Source of the DNA: Peptostreptococcaceae bacterium
GTDB taxonomy: Bacteria > Bacillota_A > Clostridia > Peptostreptococcales > Anaerovoracaceae
Length of the DNA stretch: 6,267 nucleotides
Assembly: GCA_016650135.1 (NCBI GenBank)
Contig: JAENWH010000123.1
Location: forward strand, 1 to 6,267
Direction of reading: 5' to 3'
Shown here in pieces: positions 1-6,267 of this stretch. A program made the translations under genes and the position numbers. The notes under the pieces were generated by a model. That model was not told the DNA's origin. It ran no database searches and saw nothing but the letters and a program-made list of their open reading frames with translations. Each line of letters opens with the position of its first letter. Positions within the stretch are counted from its first letter, which is position 1.

Positions 1-102
1 CAAATAATTAATGAAGAGTATAGTCCTGAACTTAAAAATGCTTTAATCATCAAAGATGGAATAATTTTAGATGATGAAATTAATGAATTCCAAAATAGAT
101 AA
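1..102 (+). CDS. C-terminal end of an unidentified protein (partial)
   Basis: Frame 1 is open from the first base to a TAA at 100-102 and gives 33 residues ending in LKNALIIKDGIILDDEINEF followed by QNR. The stretch is acidic and hydrophilic, with one short hydrophobic strand (ALIIKDGIIL), as expected of a real protein tail. The other frames hold stops. I do not recognise the family from this fragment. It is on the same strand as the RidA and YheO-like genes downstream, but 245 bp of AT-rich DNA with a large inverted repeat separates it from the RidA start, so it is probably a separate unit. Given the decay of the next two genes, this tail could also belong to a broken gene; the window cannot decide that. 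Confidence 0.55.
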   Translation, partial: QIINEEYSPELKNALIIKDGIILDDEINEFQNR

Positions 103-156
103 TAGATTCTTATCAAAAGTAGAACATTAAATTATATCTATATATGCAATTGTAAG

Positions 157-302
157 CTATTATTTATCAATACTCACAACTTAATGAATAACTGGTAAGT
201 CTTTTATGTAATAACCAATTATTCATTGCTTTAATGTAGGATATCTATCCTCAGAAACACGCATAATGAGCTTAAGTTGTGAACATTGATTATCTATAAT
301 AG
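157..302. repeat. Nested inverted-repeat element upstream of the RidA gene
   Basis: Two inverted repeats are nested here. The outer arms (157-184 and 272-302) pair imperfectly. The core TCACAACTTAA at 174-184 matches TTAAGTTGTGA at 272-282 exactly, the adjoining ATCAAT matches ATTGAT after two transitions, and the outermost CTATTAT (157-163) matches ATAATAG (296-302) after a 3-nt bulge. The inner arms AATGAATAACTGGT (183-196) and ACCAATTATTCATT (214-227) pair at 13 of 14 positions around a 17-nt loop. No T-tract follows either stem, so this is not an ordinary terminator. It could be a small non-autonomous mobile element (MITE-like), a structured leader, or a cluster of operator sites. The right outer arm contains a TATAAT box. 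No transposase is nearby and no convincing target-site duplication is seen. Confidence 0.65.
272..300 (+). promoter_or_regulatory. Possible promoter of the RidA gene
   Basis: A perfect -10 hexamer TATAAT lies at 295-300. The hexamer 17 bp upstream, TTAAGT at 272-277, is a weak -35 (3 of 6 matches). Transcription would begin near 307, leaving a leader of about 40 nt before the ATG at 348. Both elements lie in the right arm of the inverted repeat, so any protein binding that palindrome would cover the promoter. The call rests on the -10 box and its position only. Confidence 0.35.
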
Positions 303-347
303 AATTTGACATTTTACAAAATTATTTTTATCATATAGGAGCTTTAT

Positions 348-726
348 ATGATAAAAGAAATAAAAACTACAACAGCACCAGCAGCTATATATCTTTATAG
401 TCAGGGAACTGATAATGGACAATTGGTAATAGTTTCTGGACAATTATCAATTAATGTAACAACAGGTGAATTTGCAGGTAATAATATTGCAAGTCAAACA
501 ATGCAATCCTTAGAAAACGTAAAAAGTATTCTAGCCGCTTCCAGCTTAACAATGGCAGAGGTTATGAAATCAACGGTCTATCTGGCTAGTATGGATGATT
601 TTAAAGAAATGGATAAAGTTTATTCCGACTTCGTTCTCTACTCCTTATCAAGCAAGAACTGCTTTTCAGGTTGCCAAGCTACCTCTTAACGCATTAGTCG
701 AAATTGAAATGCTTACGTCTCGCTAG
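348..726 (+). pseudogene. ridA: RidA/YjgF-family enamine/imine deaminase, frameshifted
   Basis: RidA proteins are small cytosolic trimers that hydrolyse the reactive enamine/imine intermediates released by PLP enzymes. The ATG at 348 has a good Shine-Dalgarno (AGGAG, 337-341, 6 nt away). The first 95 or so residues follow the family (APAAI..YSQG, IVSGQLSI, then TVYLASMDDF). After DF at 627-632 the frame is lost and the original reading stops at 687-689. In the +1 frame from 640 the true C-terminus continues as TPYQARTAFQVAKLP, then LNALVEIEML, ending at TAG 724-726. One extra base between about 632 and 639 explains the break. The frameshift removes the conserved active-site Arg (in QART) and the Glu of VEIE. 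The usual GPYSQ motif also reads YLYSQ at residues 15-19. The YheO-like regulator begins 26 nt after the original stop, suggesting a former operon. A sequencing indel is the main alternative. Confidence 0.9.
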
Positions 727-752
727 TATTTTATTATTCTATAAATAGTATA

Positions 753-1379
753 TTGAGTAATGAATTAAAACCGTATCTTGACCTCGTCGATTTTCTCGCT
801 GAATTCTTAGGTCTGAACACTGAGATTGTACTTCATGATATCTCTAATCTAGAACATTCAATTGTTGCGATAAGAAATAACTTCATCAGTGGAAGAAAAA
901 TAGGGGATACTGTAACAGATTTTGTTTTACAAATACTAACAATTAATCAATATTCCGATGAAAGATTTTTATGTAATTATAAAACAATATCTCAATCTGG
1001 CAAATTTTTAAAATCTGCAACGTTTTTTATAAAAAATTTCCATAGTAAAATTATTGCAATGCTCTGTATGAATATGGATCTGAGTTGTTATTCAGAACTG
1101 AGGGATCATCTTGATGAATTGTTGAATTTTAATAAGACTTCCGTCACCAAAACTGAAGAGAAAGAAGCCTTGATAAGATACATGAAATAGTGAACAAATC
1201 AAATATAAAAGGCTTAGTGTTGCTCAAATAGTTATAGGCAGTGCTGAACTGAGCGAATAATCAATTTAGGCTTATTCCTGATTAAAGGTGCAGTAACTGA
1301 AGCTGCCTCAGCTCTCAAAGTTTCTGAAGCGAGCAGGTACAGAAGATATCTTAATAAAATTAAAAAAGAAAATCTATAA
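753..1379 (+). pseudogene. YheO/DauR-type PAS-HTH transcriptional regulator, interrupted by stops
   Basis: Residues 1-110 from the TTG at 753 match the YheO-like PAS domain: LKPYLDLVDFLAEFLG, IVLHDISNLEHSIVAI, the hallmark SGRKIG (46-51), then KSATFFIK and MLCMNMDL. The frame ends at TAG 1188-1190, giving 145 residues where the family has about 220-240. Further stops in this frame follow at 1191, 1206, 1215 and 1245. From about 1257 the same frame opens again and encodes the C-terminal HTH of the family (LGLFLIKGAVTEAASALKVS, then RRYLNKIKKENL), ending at TAA 1377-1379. Between them, 1189-1257 is open in the +1 frame and gives a protein-like linker (SEQIKYKRLSVAQIVIGSAE), suggesting a pair of compensating indels. 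The HTH has about one extra residue near its recognition helix. The TTG start has no visible Shine-Dalgarno, so the original start may also be lost. DauR relatives control D-amino-acid catabolism; that role is inferred from family. Confidence 0.8.
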
Positions 1380-1451
1380 AGGGAGAGAGAAAAGACTTAA
1401 ACGCTGACTCGCCAACTAAAATACTGATGAGTTATTTTACTTACGCTCATT

Positions 1452-1499
1452 TGAGAAAAAATAAAGCTCCCTTCATATTAGGGAGCTCAATTTTTCTCA
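1452..1499. terminator. Palindromic, probably bidirectional, rho-independent terminator
   Basis: The core stem AGCTCCCT (1465-1472) pairs with AGGGAGCT (1480-1487) around a 7-nt loop. An outer stem TGAGAAAAA (1452-1460) pairs with TTTTTCTCA (1491-1499) across a short unpaired spacer. Read on the - strand, the core hairpin is followed by TTTATTTTTT, the classic arrangement for ending the GH3 transcript, whose stop codon lies 25 bp upstream of the core stem. Read on the + strand, CAATTTTT follows, so it can also stop transcripts from the broken regulator, which ends at 1379. The interval 1380-1451 holds nothing else I recognise. Confidence 0.82.
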
Positions 1500-1512
1500 G
1501 ATAACTGAAAGG

Positions 1513-3603
1513 CTAGAGACTCAATGAAAGTGTTATAGGTTGAGTTTTCATAAGACCTAAACTGAGGCTATCATTTTGACTGAAGCCAACGGTCAAGGTA
1601 AACTTATTCCCTCTCACTGCCCCCACTCCTTTTTCATCATAGGTACGTAAAGATTCTTTACTCAGTTGAAGTTTCACTTCTTTATTTTCACCTGGTTGCA
1701 ATACGATCCTCTTAAATTGACACAGGCTCATATTATCGACAGCATAGGTAGTCTCTTCAGGTTTCACATAAACTTGGAGCACTTCCTCCACGTACCTATC
1801 TGTTTCATTTTTGACTGTTGCCTTGACTTGTAAATCTCCATTAATGATTGCTTTAGCAACATGTGACTTACCATAGGTTAAACCGTAACCGAATGGATAG
1901 AGTACATTCTCTGCATCAACATAACGATACGTTCTTCCCTTCATCGAGTAGTCGGTAAAAGGAGGCAATTTATCACTATCTTTGTAGAAGGTGATAGGTA
2001 ACTTTCCACTCGGAGCAGAATTTCCAAAGAGTATATCTGCAATTACTTTTCCGCCTCTTGCTCCTGGATACCAAGGAAGAAGTATTGCATTTGCCCTCTC
2101 TTTTGCATAAGAAAGGTCAATTGAACTACCTGCTAAAAGTACAACGACGATGGGTTTTCCTATTTCTCCTATCTTTTCTAGAAGTTTCTCTTGTATAAGA
2201 GGAAGTTTAAGATTTGCTTTATCACCACTTTGGTCTGCATTACCAGCATCCCCTTCTTCTCCTTCAAGTGTCTCATCAAGTCCCAGACACAAAATAACGA
2301 CATCAGATCTCTTTGCAACACTGACCGCTTCACTGAACCGGTCATCTTCTTTTGCTAAATTTTCAACTTTAGTGCATTTAAGAGGACAGCCTATACTATA
2401 TAAGACTCTGACATCACCTCCACATTCATCTTGAATTCCCTCTAGCGGTGTAATATAGCGACTACTTGTTCCATGGTAATTTCCAATCAGAGCTTGTCTG
2501 CTGTTGGCATTAGGACCGATGACCCCAATTGTTTGCAAATTCTTTTTAGCCAAAGGAAGGATTCCATCATTCTTCAGAAGAACGGTACTCTTTCTTGCTG
2601 TGTCCAGTGCCAATTGAATGTGTTCTTTAGATTCGATAACATCTGAAGTGATTGTATCAAACTCAGTCTTTTCAAACATGCCAAGCAGGTAACGGGTGGT
2701 AAAAAGATGGACCGCTGCTTTGGTGATGTCATCTTCAGTTATCAGACCTTTTTTCAACGCTGACATGACATACTGATAGGTACAGCCACAGTTGACATCA
2801 CAGCCACTTTTCAATGCCAGCGATACTGATTCTTCAGGCCCTTTCGTTACTTTATGATGTTCATGAAAATCTTTTATTGCCCAACAATCTGATACAAAGT
2901 GACCACGAAAACCCCATTCTTCCCTTAATATCTTCATTAAAGGCTTGTTGGCACAACAAGGTTCACCATTGGTTCTATTGTAGGCTCCCATCACCGCTTC
3001 CACATCAGATGTTTCAACGAGGGCTTTAAAGGCCGGTAGATAGGTTTCATTCAAATCTTTAGAATTCACTTCAGCATTAAATTGATGTCTGAGTTTTTCA
3101 GGACCACTATGCACAGCAAAATGCTTTGCACAGGCTGCAACTTTCAAATACTTTCCATCTCCCTGAAGCCCATCGACGAACTTTACTCCAAGACGAGAGG
3201 TAAGATATGGATCTTCTCCGTATGTCTCGTGCCCTCTTCCCCACCTTGGATCTCTAAAAATATTGATGTTTGGAGACCAAAAGGTTAGACCTTTATAAAT
3301 GTCTCTGTCTCCTTCTGCTACAGCTTTGTTATACTTCGCTCTTCCCTCTTCTGCAATGACAGAACCTATTTTTTCCATTGCCTCATCATCAAACATTGCA
3401 GCCATTGCTATTGCTTGAGGAAATACTGTTGCAACACCGGCTCTCGCTACACCATGCAGCCCTTCATTCCACCAATTATATTCAGGTATTCCCAGTCTCT
3501 TTATTTCAGGAGCATCAAATCGAAGTTGTGATGCAGCTTCATCAATGCTCATTTGTTTTACTAATGCTTTAGCCCTTGCTTCAGCCCATTTTCTGTCTCT
3601 CAT
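1513..3603 (-). CDS. Glycoside hydrolase family 3 beta-glycosidase (beta-xylosidase/beta-glucosidase type)
   Basis: GH3 enzymes are retaining exo-hydrolases that release single sugars from the non-reducing end of beta-linked oligosaccharides. The 696 residues show the complete three-part layout. The N-terminal (beta/alpha)8-type domain (about 10-310) has YNWWNEGLHGVARAG (42-56), DPRWGRGHETYGEDP (118-132), KHF (160-162) and the nucleophile Asp239 in FVSDCWAI. The alpha/beta sandwich domain (about 335-545) carries LEGEEGDAGN (446-455), whose Glu cluster holds the probable acid/base. A fibronectin-III-like domain follows (about 590-680, from VLQVYVKP to KFTLTVGF). WWNEGLHG is typical of the beta-xylosidase/arabinosidase-like branch, but substrate cannot be fixed from sequence. 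There is no signal peptide, so it is probably cytoplasmic. The ATG has AAGGAAG (3609-3615) 5 nt upstream. The gene looks intact, ends in TAG, and is followed by a strong terminator. It shares a strand with the GH5 gene, which is 583 bp upstream. Confidence 0.96.
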   Translation of the reverse strand: MRDRKWAEARAKALVKQMSIDEAASQLRFDAPEIKRLGIPEYNWWNEGLHGVARAGVATVFPQAIAMAAMFDDEAMEKIGSVIAEEGRAKYNKAVAEGDRDIYKGLTFWSPNINIFRDPRWGRGHETYGEDPYLTSRLGVKFVDGLQGDGKYLKVAACAKHFAVHSGPEKLRHQFNAEVNSKDLNETYLPAFKALVETSDVEAVMGAYNRTNGEPCCANKPLMKILREEWGFRGHFVSDCWAIKDFHEHHKVTKGPEESVSLALKSGCDVNCGCTYQYVMSALKKGLITEDDITKAAVHLFTTRYLLGMFEKTEFDTITSDVIESKEHIQLALDTARKSTVLLKNDGILPLAKKNLQTIGVIGPNANSRQALIGNYHGTSSRYITPLEGIQDECGGDVRVLYSIGCPLKCTKVENLAKEDDRFSEAVSVAKRSDVVILCLGLDETLEGEEGDAGNADQSGDKANLKLPLIQEKLLEKIGEIGKPIVVVLLAGSSIDLSYAKERANAILLPWYPGARGGKVIADILFGNSAPSGKLPITFYKDSDKLPPFTDYSMKGRTYRYVDAENVLYPFGYGLTYGKSHVAKAIINGDLQVKATVKNETDRYVEEVLQVYVKPEETTYAVDNMSLCQFKRIVLQPGENKEVKLQLSKESLRTYDEKGVGAVRGNKFTLTVGFSQNDSLSLGLMKTQPITLSLSL

Positions 3604-3662
3604 ATATTCTTCCTTTTAATTCAAATGCTATCTATAATAATGTGTGATTATCAGAAGCAAAC

Positions 3663-3695
3663 TATCCGGGATAATAAAGTATTACCCCAATTGGG
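3663..3695 (-). promoter_or_regulatory. Candidate operator pair upstream of the GH3 gene
   Basis: Two perfect short palindromes, TATCC-G-GGATA (3663-3673) and CCCAATTGGG (3686-3695), lie 12 bp apart in otherwise very AT-rich DNA, just upstream of the likely GH3 promoter. Paired GC-containing palindromes at this position suit a repressor or activator of a glycosidase gene. No regulator is encoded nearby, and neither palindrome is a well-known consensus to me, so this is inference from symmetry and position. Confidence 0.3.
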
Positions 3696-4125
3696 AACAC
3701 CATATCTATAACCCATCACTTTTAATGATAGTATTGGATTCGTTCTCTATTTCTCAAAAAAATCTTCACCTAAAGCTATCATTGACTTTTCTGAATAATA
3801 TTTCACCATACTTATTCTTTTCTTAAAATATAATTATGATAAAAGACTATTTTTCATATATTTAATCAAAAACCTCTTACGAGTAACTCATTCAAATAAT
3901 AACCGTTAGATATTTTAGCCGGTATATTGATGACTTTTCTTTCGAAAAAAGCTTTTTGCTTGCATACTTACTATTTTTTCCAACAGAGAGAAACCTTTAA
4001 ACAGCTTTCAAATATAGCAAAAAGGATTCATCTTCGAATCTACCTTTCTTTTAAAAAAATCATATACTCACATACTTATTACATTCTGCTGAAAAAATTT
4101 AACAATAAGAATTATTTCTATCCTG

Positions 4126-4143
4126 TTAACGATTTTACGTTAA
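4126..4143. repeat. Short perfect inverted repeat downstream of GH5
   Basis: TTAACG (4126-4131) and CGTTAA (4138-4143) form a perfect 6-bp stem around ATTTTA. The GH5 stop codon is 43 bp away. No T-tract follows the stem in the GH5 reading direction (CAGGATAG follows), so it is a poor terminator. It may be a binding site or chance in AT-rich DNA. Confidence 0.3.
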
Positions 4144-4186
4144 AAAATGGAAAGTAATTAACATATAATTTTTGGTTACTCCATAC

Positions 4187-5758
4187 CTATGCATTAACCT
4201 CTTTTAACCGCATAGATAGAATTTCCTCAAAGGGTTCATTTACGACACAATTCTTTAGATCGAAAGAAGAAAGGATACGATTAATATCTTCTTGCTCCTT
4301 TTCTCTGAATAAATGACAGAAAGATGGTTGCAAACATGCCGCAGCATATCCAGTTAAGGCAAAGAGAGATAATCCTGCAGTAATATCCGATAGTGAAGGG
4401 GAATCATTTCCAATTATGTTTCTAATAACCTCGGCAAGGGCTCTGTTTGCGTTTTTTCCCGGAGTGTCTAACTCCCAAGAAACAAAATTTTCAGCACCTA
4501 ATGCAGTTTTCATACGCTGAACGGGCTCAATTAATTCCGCATATTCTGACTTGGGATTGACTGTTACCACACCCATCACACCCATATCCTTATATGTCCA
4601 AGAGGTCCAATTTGCTCCCCATTCATTATATATGGCAAGTTGGTCATCCATTGCTCGTAAGCGATAAGGGACATCAAGAACTCCTGTATTATACTGAGAT
4701 CCAAACTCTCCAATCCAAAGTGGAACGTTATTTTTTTCACAAAACTGAACTCCAGAACTATGCTTAAACGTATTAAACTGTTGTTCTTTATCAAAGTAAT
4801 CACCACCATTGGCTACTTCACTGGTCTTCATTTTATTAAATCGCCCAGGATATACCCCGGGACCAAAACCTGCAAGGCTATACGCATGACTAGAATACAC
4901 AAGATTATCAGCAAAAGGTGAATCAAGCCCCTCAAAAAGTTGCCCGTAACAATCTCCTTCAAGGAATATGATATGATCAATGTCAATTTCTCTAATAGTA
5001 TCGACAAGCTCACGATATACACTGTTCATTATTTTCCAACGAGGTTTATAATTACCAAAAGCCATATGAGGTAAATCCCCTGCGGGTGTGTTTGTTACAG
5101 GTTCGTTGAGAAGTTCATAACCTGCGACGACTGATCTATCCTTGTATCTTCCTGCAATTTCTCTCCAAAGTCCTTTTAACCGTTCTCTATACTGTCGCTG
5201 TTGCCAAAAGAGACTAATTGCATTTTCATTGTCAGAGTGCCAATGGGCATTCTGCCATCCGGGAGCAGCATGCATATCAAGGATAACATAGAGTCCATAT
5301 TTTTCACATAAATCAAGAAAAGAATTAAGACGCCGAAAGCCTGCATCTTTGTAAGAAAAAGGGCGCTCATCATCCTCAAAATGGCGATAATTCAAAGCCA
5401 CTCGAACAACATTTGCTCCAATTTGTGATATGTAAGCAGCATCTCCTTCGGTAAAAAAATTATCAAGAAGACATTCGAAAAAATAATGAGATTTTTTTTT
5501 ACCCAATTCTTCTTCCATAGCACGGCGTAATCCTGATTCACAGCCAGGAAAACCATTTATAAAATTCTCAAGATTCATCCACCCACCAAGGCATGTTCCT
5601 CGAAGGTGAATTTCATTACCCTGCGAATCTATGATTTTTCTCCCTTTCACACGTAAACGATTCATCGTATGATTAGACATAATTCCACTAATGCTTTTTT
5701 GAAATGTTCCTAAAGATGAATCTTTATTACAGCTGTATGAATTCCTTATATTTTCCAT
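4187..5758 (-). CDS. Glycoside hydrolase family 5 (cellulase-fold) beta-glycosidase
   Basis: GH5 enzymes are retaining hydrolases of beta-glucans, mannans and related glycans, built on a (beta/alpha)8 barrel. Positions below count from an upstream Met at 5764. The barrel starts near residue 36 (RLRVKGRKIIDSQGNEIHLR) and runs to about 430. Seen motifs are the conserved Arg121 (NVVRVAL), DMHAAPGWQN (163-172), the acid/base Glu221 in YELLNEP, His293/Tyr295 in SSHAYS, and the nucleophile Glu353 in WIGEFGS. The HAAPG loop recalls exo-beta-1,3-glucanase-like GH5 members, but I cannot name the subfamily. I chose the ATG at 5756-5758 because GAGAGG ends 7 nt before it; the Met at 5764 is only 1 nt from that site. 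There is no signal peptide or membrane segment, so it is probably cytoplasmic. About 30 residues precede the family core, and about 85 (440-525) follow the barrel. The stop is TAG. The broken oxidoreductase gene ends 38 bp upstream. Confidence 0.94.
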   Translation of the reverse strand: MENIRNSYSCNKDSSLGTFQKSISGIMSNHTMNRLRVKGRKIIDSQGNEIHLRGTCLGGWMNLENFINGFPGCESGLRRAMEEELGKKKSHYFFECLLDNFFTEGDAAYISQIGANVVRVALNYRHFEDDERPFSYKDAGFRRLNSFLDLCEKYGLYVILDMHAAPGWQNAHWHSDNENAISLFWQQRQYRERLKGLWREIAGRYKDRSVVAGYELLNEPVTNTPAGDLPHMAFGNYKPRWKIMNSVYRELVDTIREIDIDHIIFLEGDCYGQLFEGLDSPFADNLVYSSHAYSLAGFGPGVYPGRFNKMKTSEVANGGDYFDKEQQFNTFKHSSGVQFCEKNNVPLWIGEFGSQYNTGVLDVPYRLRAMDDQLAIYNEWGANWTSWTYKDMGVMGVVTVNPKSEYAELIEPVQRMKTALGAENFVSWELDTPGKNANRALAEVIRNIIGNDSPSLSDITAGLSLFALTGYAAACLQPSFCHLFREKEQEDINRILSSFDLKNCVVNEPFEEILSMRLKEVNA

Positions 5759-5796
5759 ATACATTCCTCTCTATTTTAAAATAAGTATTTTGTTAT

Positions 5797-6267
5797 TTAC
5801 AATATGCAGTGCTGAGTCAGAAGACACTCCTGTATATCTTTAACAGGAAGAGACCAAGGATTTACACCTCTAGTTGCCACTAAAATTGCTACAATATCTG
5901 TGACCTGACCTGTTACATACAGACACTGATAACTCTTATTCCACTCTGAGCAACGTAGTCAGCAGAAATACAACGACCTGCAATTAAAAGATTATCAACT
6001 CATACAGGAAGGAGCCAACGGTATGGGATTTCAAAACTCCACCCATCTTTGTAAAGCTCAAAAATATATCCATTATTGCCAGTGTCAAGGATATTACCTT
6101 CGTTCCTATTTGCATCTAGCGAAAGCCTGTCAAAAACTTGTAAAGAAACGACCATGGCATACTAAAAATGTCTTCCTGGAATCATATCCTTTGCTGTCAA
6201 ATGATATGCTCCATTGAAACGTCGACTATCCCTAAAACCAATTTCAGTCACGATATAAGGTAAACAA
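5797..6267 (-). pseudogene. FAD-dependent oxidoreductase (FAD_oxidored type), decayed and cut by the window edge
   Basis: On the - strand the C-terminal 155 or so residues of an FAD-dependent oxidoreductase can be read: IVTEIGFRDSRRFNGAYHLT, AKDMIPGRHF, WSFEIPYRWLLPV, then the FAD-contact signature VDNLLIAGRCIS, RVISVCM, VTGQVTDIVAILVATRGVNP and a final QECLLTQHCIL. Three lesions break it. A TAG lies at 6162-6164 (after GRHF) and a TGA at 6000-6002 (between LLPV and VDNLL); both could be single C-to-T changes of CAG and CGA. A one-base loss near 5916 shifts CM into TAA, with the true C-terminus continuing one frame over to TAA at 5797-5799. The N-terminal dinucleotide-binding part lies outside the window. 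Such enzymes are sometimes encoded beside glycosidases, but their substrates are mostly unknown. It was probably co-transcribed with GH5, which starts 38 bp further on. Confidence 0.88.

Larger units (their letters stand above)
3604..4186. other. 583-bp AT-rich gap between GH5 and GH3 with several palindromes
   Basis: No gene is supported here: reading frames are short, biased to K, N, F, I and Y, and match no family I know. Three short palindromes stand out: CCCAATTGGG (3686-3695), TATCCGGGATA (3663-3673), and TTAACG-ATTTTA-CGTTAA (4126-4143). The first two lie 60-92 bp upstream of the GH3 start, where operators would be expected. A weak - strand promoter can be drawn in the same place (TTGCTT at 3655-3660, then TATTAT at 3634-3639 or TATAGA at 3631-3636), but spacing is poor (15 or 18 bp). 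No clear terminator follows GH5. The gap implies that GH3 has its own promoter. It could also be a fully eroded gene. Confidence 0.5.

Noticed and set aside
306..334. TTGACA (306-311) with TATCAT (329-334) at 17-bp spacing as RidA promoter
   Set aside because: The hexamers are good, but transcription would begin at about 341, inside or after the Shine-Dalgarno, leaving no usable leader. The TATAAT at 295-300 is preferred.
627..660. Programmed ribosomal frameshift in the RidA gene
   Set aside because: No slippery heptamer or stimulatory hairpin is visible, and RidA proteins are not known to be made this way; a plain indel is simpler.
2150..3572. Several + strand open frames of 64-94 codons inside the GH3 gene
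   Set aside because: They are antisense to a protein with full GH3 motifs, have odd composition (Ser/Pro/His/Leu-rich), and lack ribosome binding sites.
3927..4157. 76-codon + strand frame in the gap between GH5 and GH3
   Set aside because: No ribosome binding site, low-complexity AT-driven composition, and no recognised motif.
4576..5379. Short - strand frames inside the GH5 gene
   Set aside because: They overlap catalytic parts of GH5 in another frame and show no family motif.
5773..5802. TTGTAA / TAAAAT promoter just upstream of GH5 on the - strand
   Set aside because: The start point would fall within the GAGAGG ribosome binding site, and the match is easily produced by AT-rich DNA.
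6000..6164. Alternative genetic code (TAG or TGA read as an amino acid) explaining the oxidoreductase stops
   Set aside because: GH3 and GH5 both end in TAG at the expected C-terminus, Trp is encoded by TGG throughout, and a frameshift is also present in the same gene.
6023..6217. 64-codon + strand frame at the right end
   Set aside because: It is antisense to the oxidoreductase pseudogene, whose - strand translation carries clear family motifs.

Overview
The window is AT-rich bacterial DNA, clearly richer in A and T between genes than within them. It holds two intact glycoside hydrolase genes flanked on both sides by genes that are recognisable but broken. The GH3 protein, with its GH-type YNWWNEGLHGVARAG and SDCWAI signatures, and the YheO/RidA pair resemble genes of fermentative anaerobes such as Clostridia (Lachnospiraceae) or Sphaerochaeta/Treponema-type spirochaetes. 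This placement is inferred from protein style only; no marker gene is present.

Left part, + strand (1-1379): the last 33 codons of an unidentified gene, then a nested inverted-repeat structure (157-302), then a RidA/YjgF-family enamine/imine deaminase gene and a YheO/DauR-type transcriptional regulator gene. The RidA gene has a good ribosome binding site but loses its C-terminus to a single frameshift. The regulator keeps a clean PAS-like N-terminal domain. It then runs into several stop codons before a recognisable C-terminal helix-turn-helix that is back in the original frame. RidA next to a YheO-type regulator suggests a former amino-acid (possibly D-amino-acid) degradation unit.

Middle and right part, - strand (1452-6267), in transcription order: the C-terminal part of an FAD-dependent oxidoreductase (FAD_oxidored type) with two in-frame stops and one frameshift, an intact GH5 family glycosidase, a 583-bp AT-rich gap with no recognised gene, and an intact GH3 beta-glycosidase/beta-xylosidase. 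A strong palindromic terminator (1452-1499) closes the GH3 gene and also faces the end of the broken regulator. Neither glycosidase has a signal peptide, so both probably work in the cytoplasm on imported oligosaccharides, with GH5 trimming and GH3 releasing single sugars. No transporter or sugar-responsive regulator lies in the window.

The most notable pattern is selective decay: three of the five identifiable genes carry inactivating lesions while the two hydrolases are uninterrupted. I see no CRISPR array, tRNA, rRNA, transposase or clearly new multi-gene system.
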